Origin: Nitrososphaerales archaeon TH5888
Lineage (GTDB): Archaea > Thermoproteota > Nitrososphaeria > Nitrososphaerales > Nitrososphaeraceae
Assembly (NCBI GenBank): GCA_014523595.1
Contig: JAATVN010000078.1
Coordinates: 1 to 5,706 of the forward strand
Direction of reading: 5' to 3'
Length of the DNA stretch: 5,706 nucleotides
Shown: piece after piece, positions 5,064 through 5,706 of the stretch
Numbering within the stretch: the stretch's first letter is position 1
Layout: every line of letters starts with the position of its first letter
The notes under the pieces: model-generated
What the model was told of the DNA's origin: nothing
What the model saw: only the letters and a program-made list of their open reading frames with translations
The model's database searches: none
Program-made: the position numbers and the translations under genes

Positions 5064-5706
5064 ATGGATGAGACACTGTATAGTGCCGAAACCAATGAAC
5101 AATATTTACAATTTGCAGGCTATGAGTATGATAAAAAAAATATTGAAAATTTGTCCAAGATGAACTTTTTGATCTCAGAGATATTCGTAAGATCATTTTC
5201 TGAACCGAGGATATTGATGCTGTCTTCAATAGAAAACATCTCTAATGCTTTAACAAAACCCCTTGAATTGAAATTGCACGAATTAAGAGGTACCAAGATA
5301 AAAAGTAGAGATTTCAAGTATAATGGAAAGCAGGTTAACTGGAACACTTGGAGACAGTTTAATAGCTTTGAAAAAGACCACAAAAAAAGAAGAGTTGTTT
5401 TTGACGAATTTGTCAAGAAGACAAAGTATATTGCTCCTGTAATTAATTTGCGATTTAAAAAAATCAGAAAAATTTATTCTAGTTTCTCTGACAAGATCGA
5501 AGAAAATTCAAAAGGATCATTTACCCCCTTGGATGGTTATCTGATTAGTGAAAAAATAACTCTATCCAAACTCAAGAGTTTGGTTTCGGATATGGGACAA
5601 CGCGCAACAGCACCATTCAGGAGTGAATTAAAATTTGGTACTGAGCTTATTGGAAAGGATCCTGAGTATTATGATGATTTTTATTTTTTTCGCAACAGAA
5701 TCTTCC
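5064..5706 (+). CDS. N-terminal part of a probable M3-family (oligoendopeptidase F-like) metallopeptidase, cut by the window end
   Basis: An open frame of 214 codons runs off the window without a stop. It is hydrophilic, largely helical, and without a signal peptide, so cytoplasmic. Recognisable stretches: KPLELKLHELRGTK (about 72-85), the basic KYNGKQVNWNTWRQF, KRRVVFDEFVKKTKYIAPVINLRF (about 122-145), GYLISEKITLSKL, and EYYDDFYFFRNRIF at the end. The spacing, the R-x-x-x-F-D-E-F helix and the DDFYFFRN block remind me of archaeal M3-type peptidases, which degrade oligopeptides with a zinc HEXXH site. That site would lie in the missing C-terminal two thirds of the usual ~550-600 residues, so it cannot be checked here. 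Another large helical enzyme is possible. The start is taken as ATG 5064; an in-frame TTG at 5040 would add M-K-L-N-E-W-C-K and fits the TATA distance better. Confidence 0.72.
   Translation, partial: MDETLYSAETNEQYLQFAGYEYDKKNIENLSKMNFLISEIFVRSFSEPRILMLSSIENISNALTKPLELKLHELRGTKIKSRDFKYNGKQVNWNTWRQFNSFEKDHKKRRVVFDEFVKKTKYIAPVINLRFKKIRKIYSSFSDKIEENSKGSFTPLDGYLISEKITLSKLKSLVSDMGQRATAPFRSELKFGTELIGKDPEYYDDFYFFRNRIF

Noticed and set aside
5120..5416. 98-codon reverse ORF
   Set aside because: It lies antisense to the long open frame starting at 5064, which has protein-like composition throughout.
1..5706. CRISPR array, insertion sequence, integrase or toxin-antitoxin module
   Set aside because: No regularly spaced repeats, terminal inverted repeats with a transposase, recombinase motifs or paired small toxin/antitoxin genes were seen.

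Overview
The window looks like a low-G+C (roughly one third by eye) chromosomal segment of an ammonia-oxidising archaeon of the Thaumarchaeota/Nitrososphaeria, most like the soil Nitrososphaera/Nitrosocosmicus type. The clues are: an archaeal-type adenosine-specific kinase family protein; many small CxxC zinc proteins; stand-alone response-regulator receivers; secreted proteins rich in N-X-S/T sequons; and TATA-like boxes about 25 nt before start codons (short or no leader). The assignment is inferred from protein style; no rRNA or complete tRNA confirms it. Gene density is low, and two signalling genes show reading-frame damage.

Layout. 1-271: AT-rich non-coding DNA; the first ~34 bases may hold the tail of an upstream gene. 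284-766 (+): adenosine-specific kinase family protein (PF04008 type), the best-recognised gene here. 861-1278 (-): response-regulator receiver pseudogene, convergent with the kinase gene, with two stops and a frameshift. 1330-1470 (-): doubtful small Cys/His-rich ORF. 1506-1763 (-): small CxxC...CxxC protein, divergent from 1885-2259 (+), a secreted, sequon-rich helical protein. 2260-2802: long region without a convincing gene, holding possible gene debris. 2803-3250 (-): second response-regulator receiver, intact in its domain, but its likely ATG is out of frame with it. 3478-3621 (+): very small acidic protein. 3738-3932 (+): second small CxxC...CxxC protein, probably with a TTG start. 3933-4347: non-coding, with a 9-bp hairpin and a tRNA-3'-end-like sequence. 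4348-4773 (+): secreted protein of unknown function. 4783-4920 (+): doubtful 45-residue ORF. 5064 to the window end (+): N-terminal third of a large protein, probably an M3-family (oligoendopeptidase F-like) metallopeptidase.

The genes do not form an obvious operon: strands alternate and most genes have their own TATA-like element. I see no CRISPR, integrase, transposase or toxin-antitoxin pair, and no convincing new multi-gene system. The points most worth following are the two damaged receiver genes on the same strand, the regularly spaced sequons in the 124-residue secreted protein, and the tRNA-like fragment with its adjoining hairpin.
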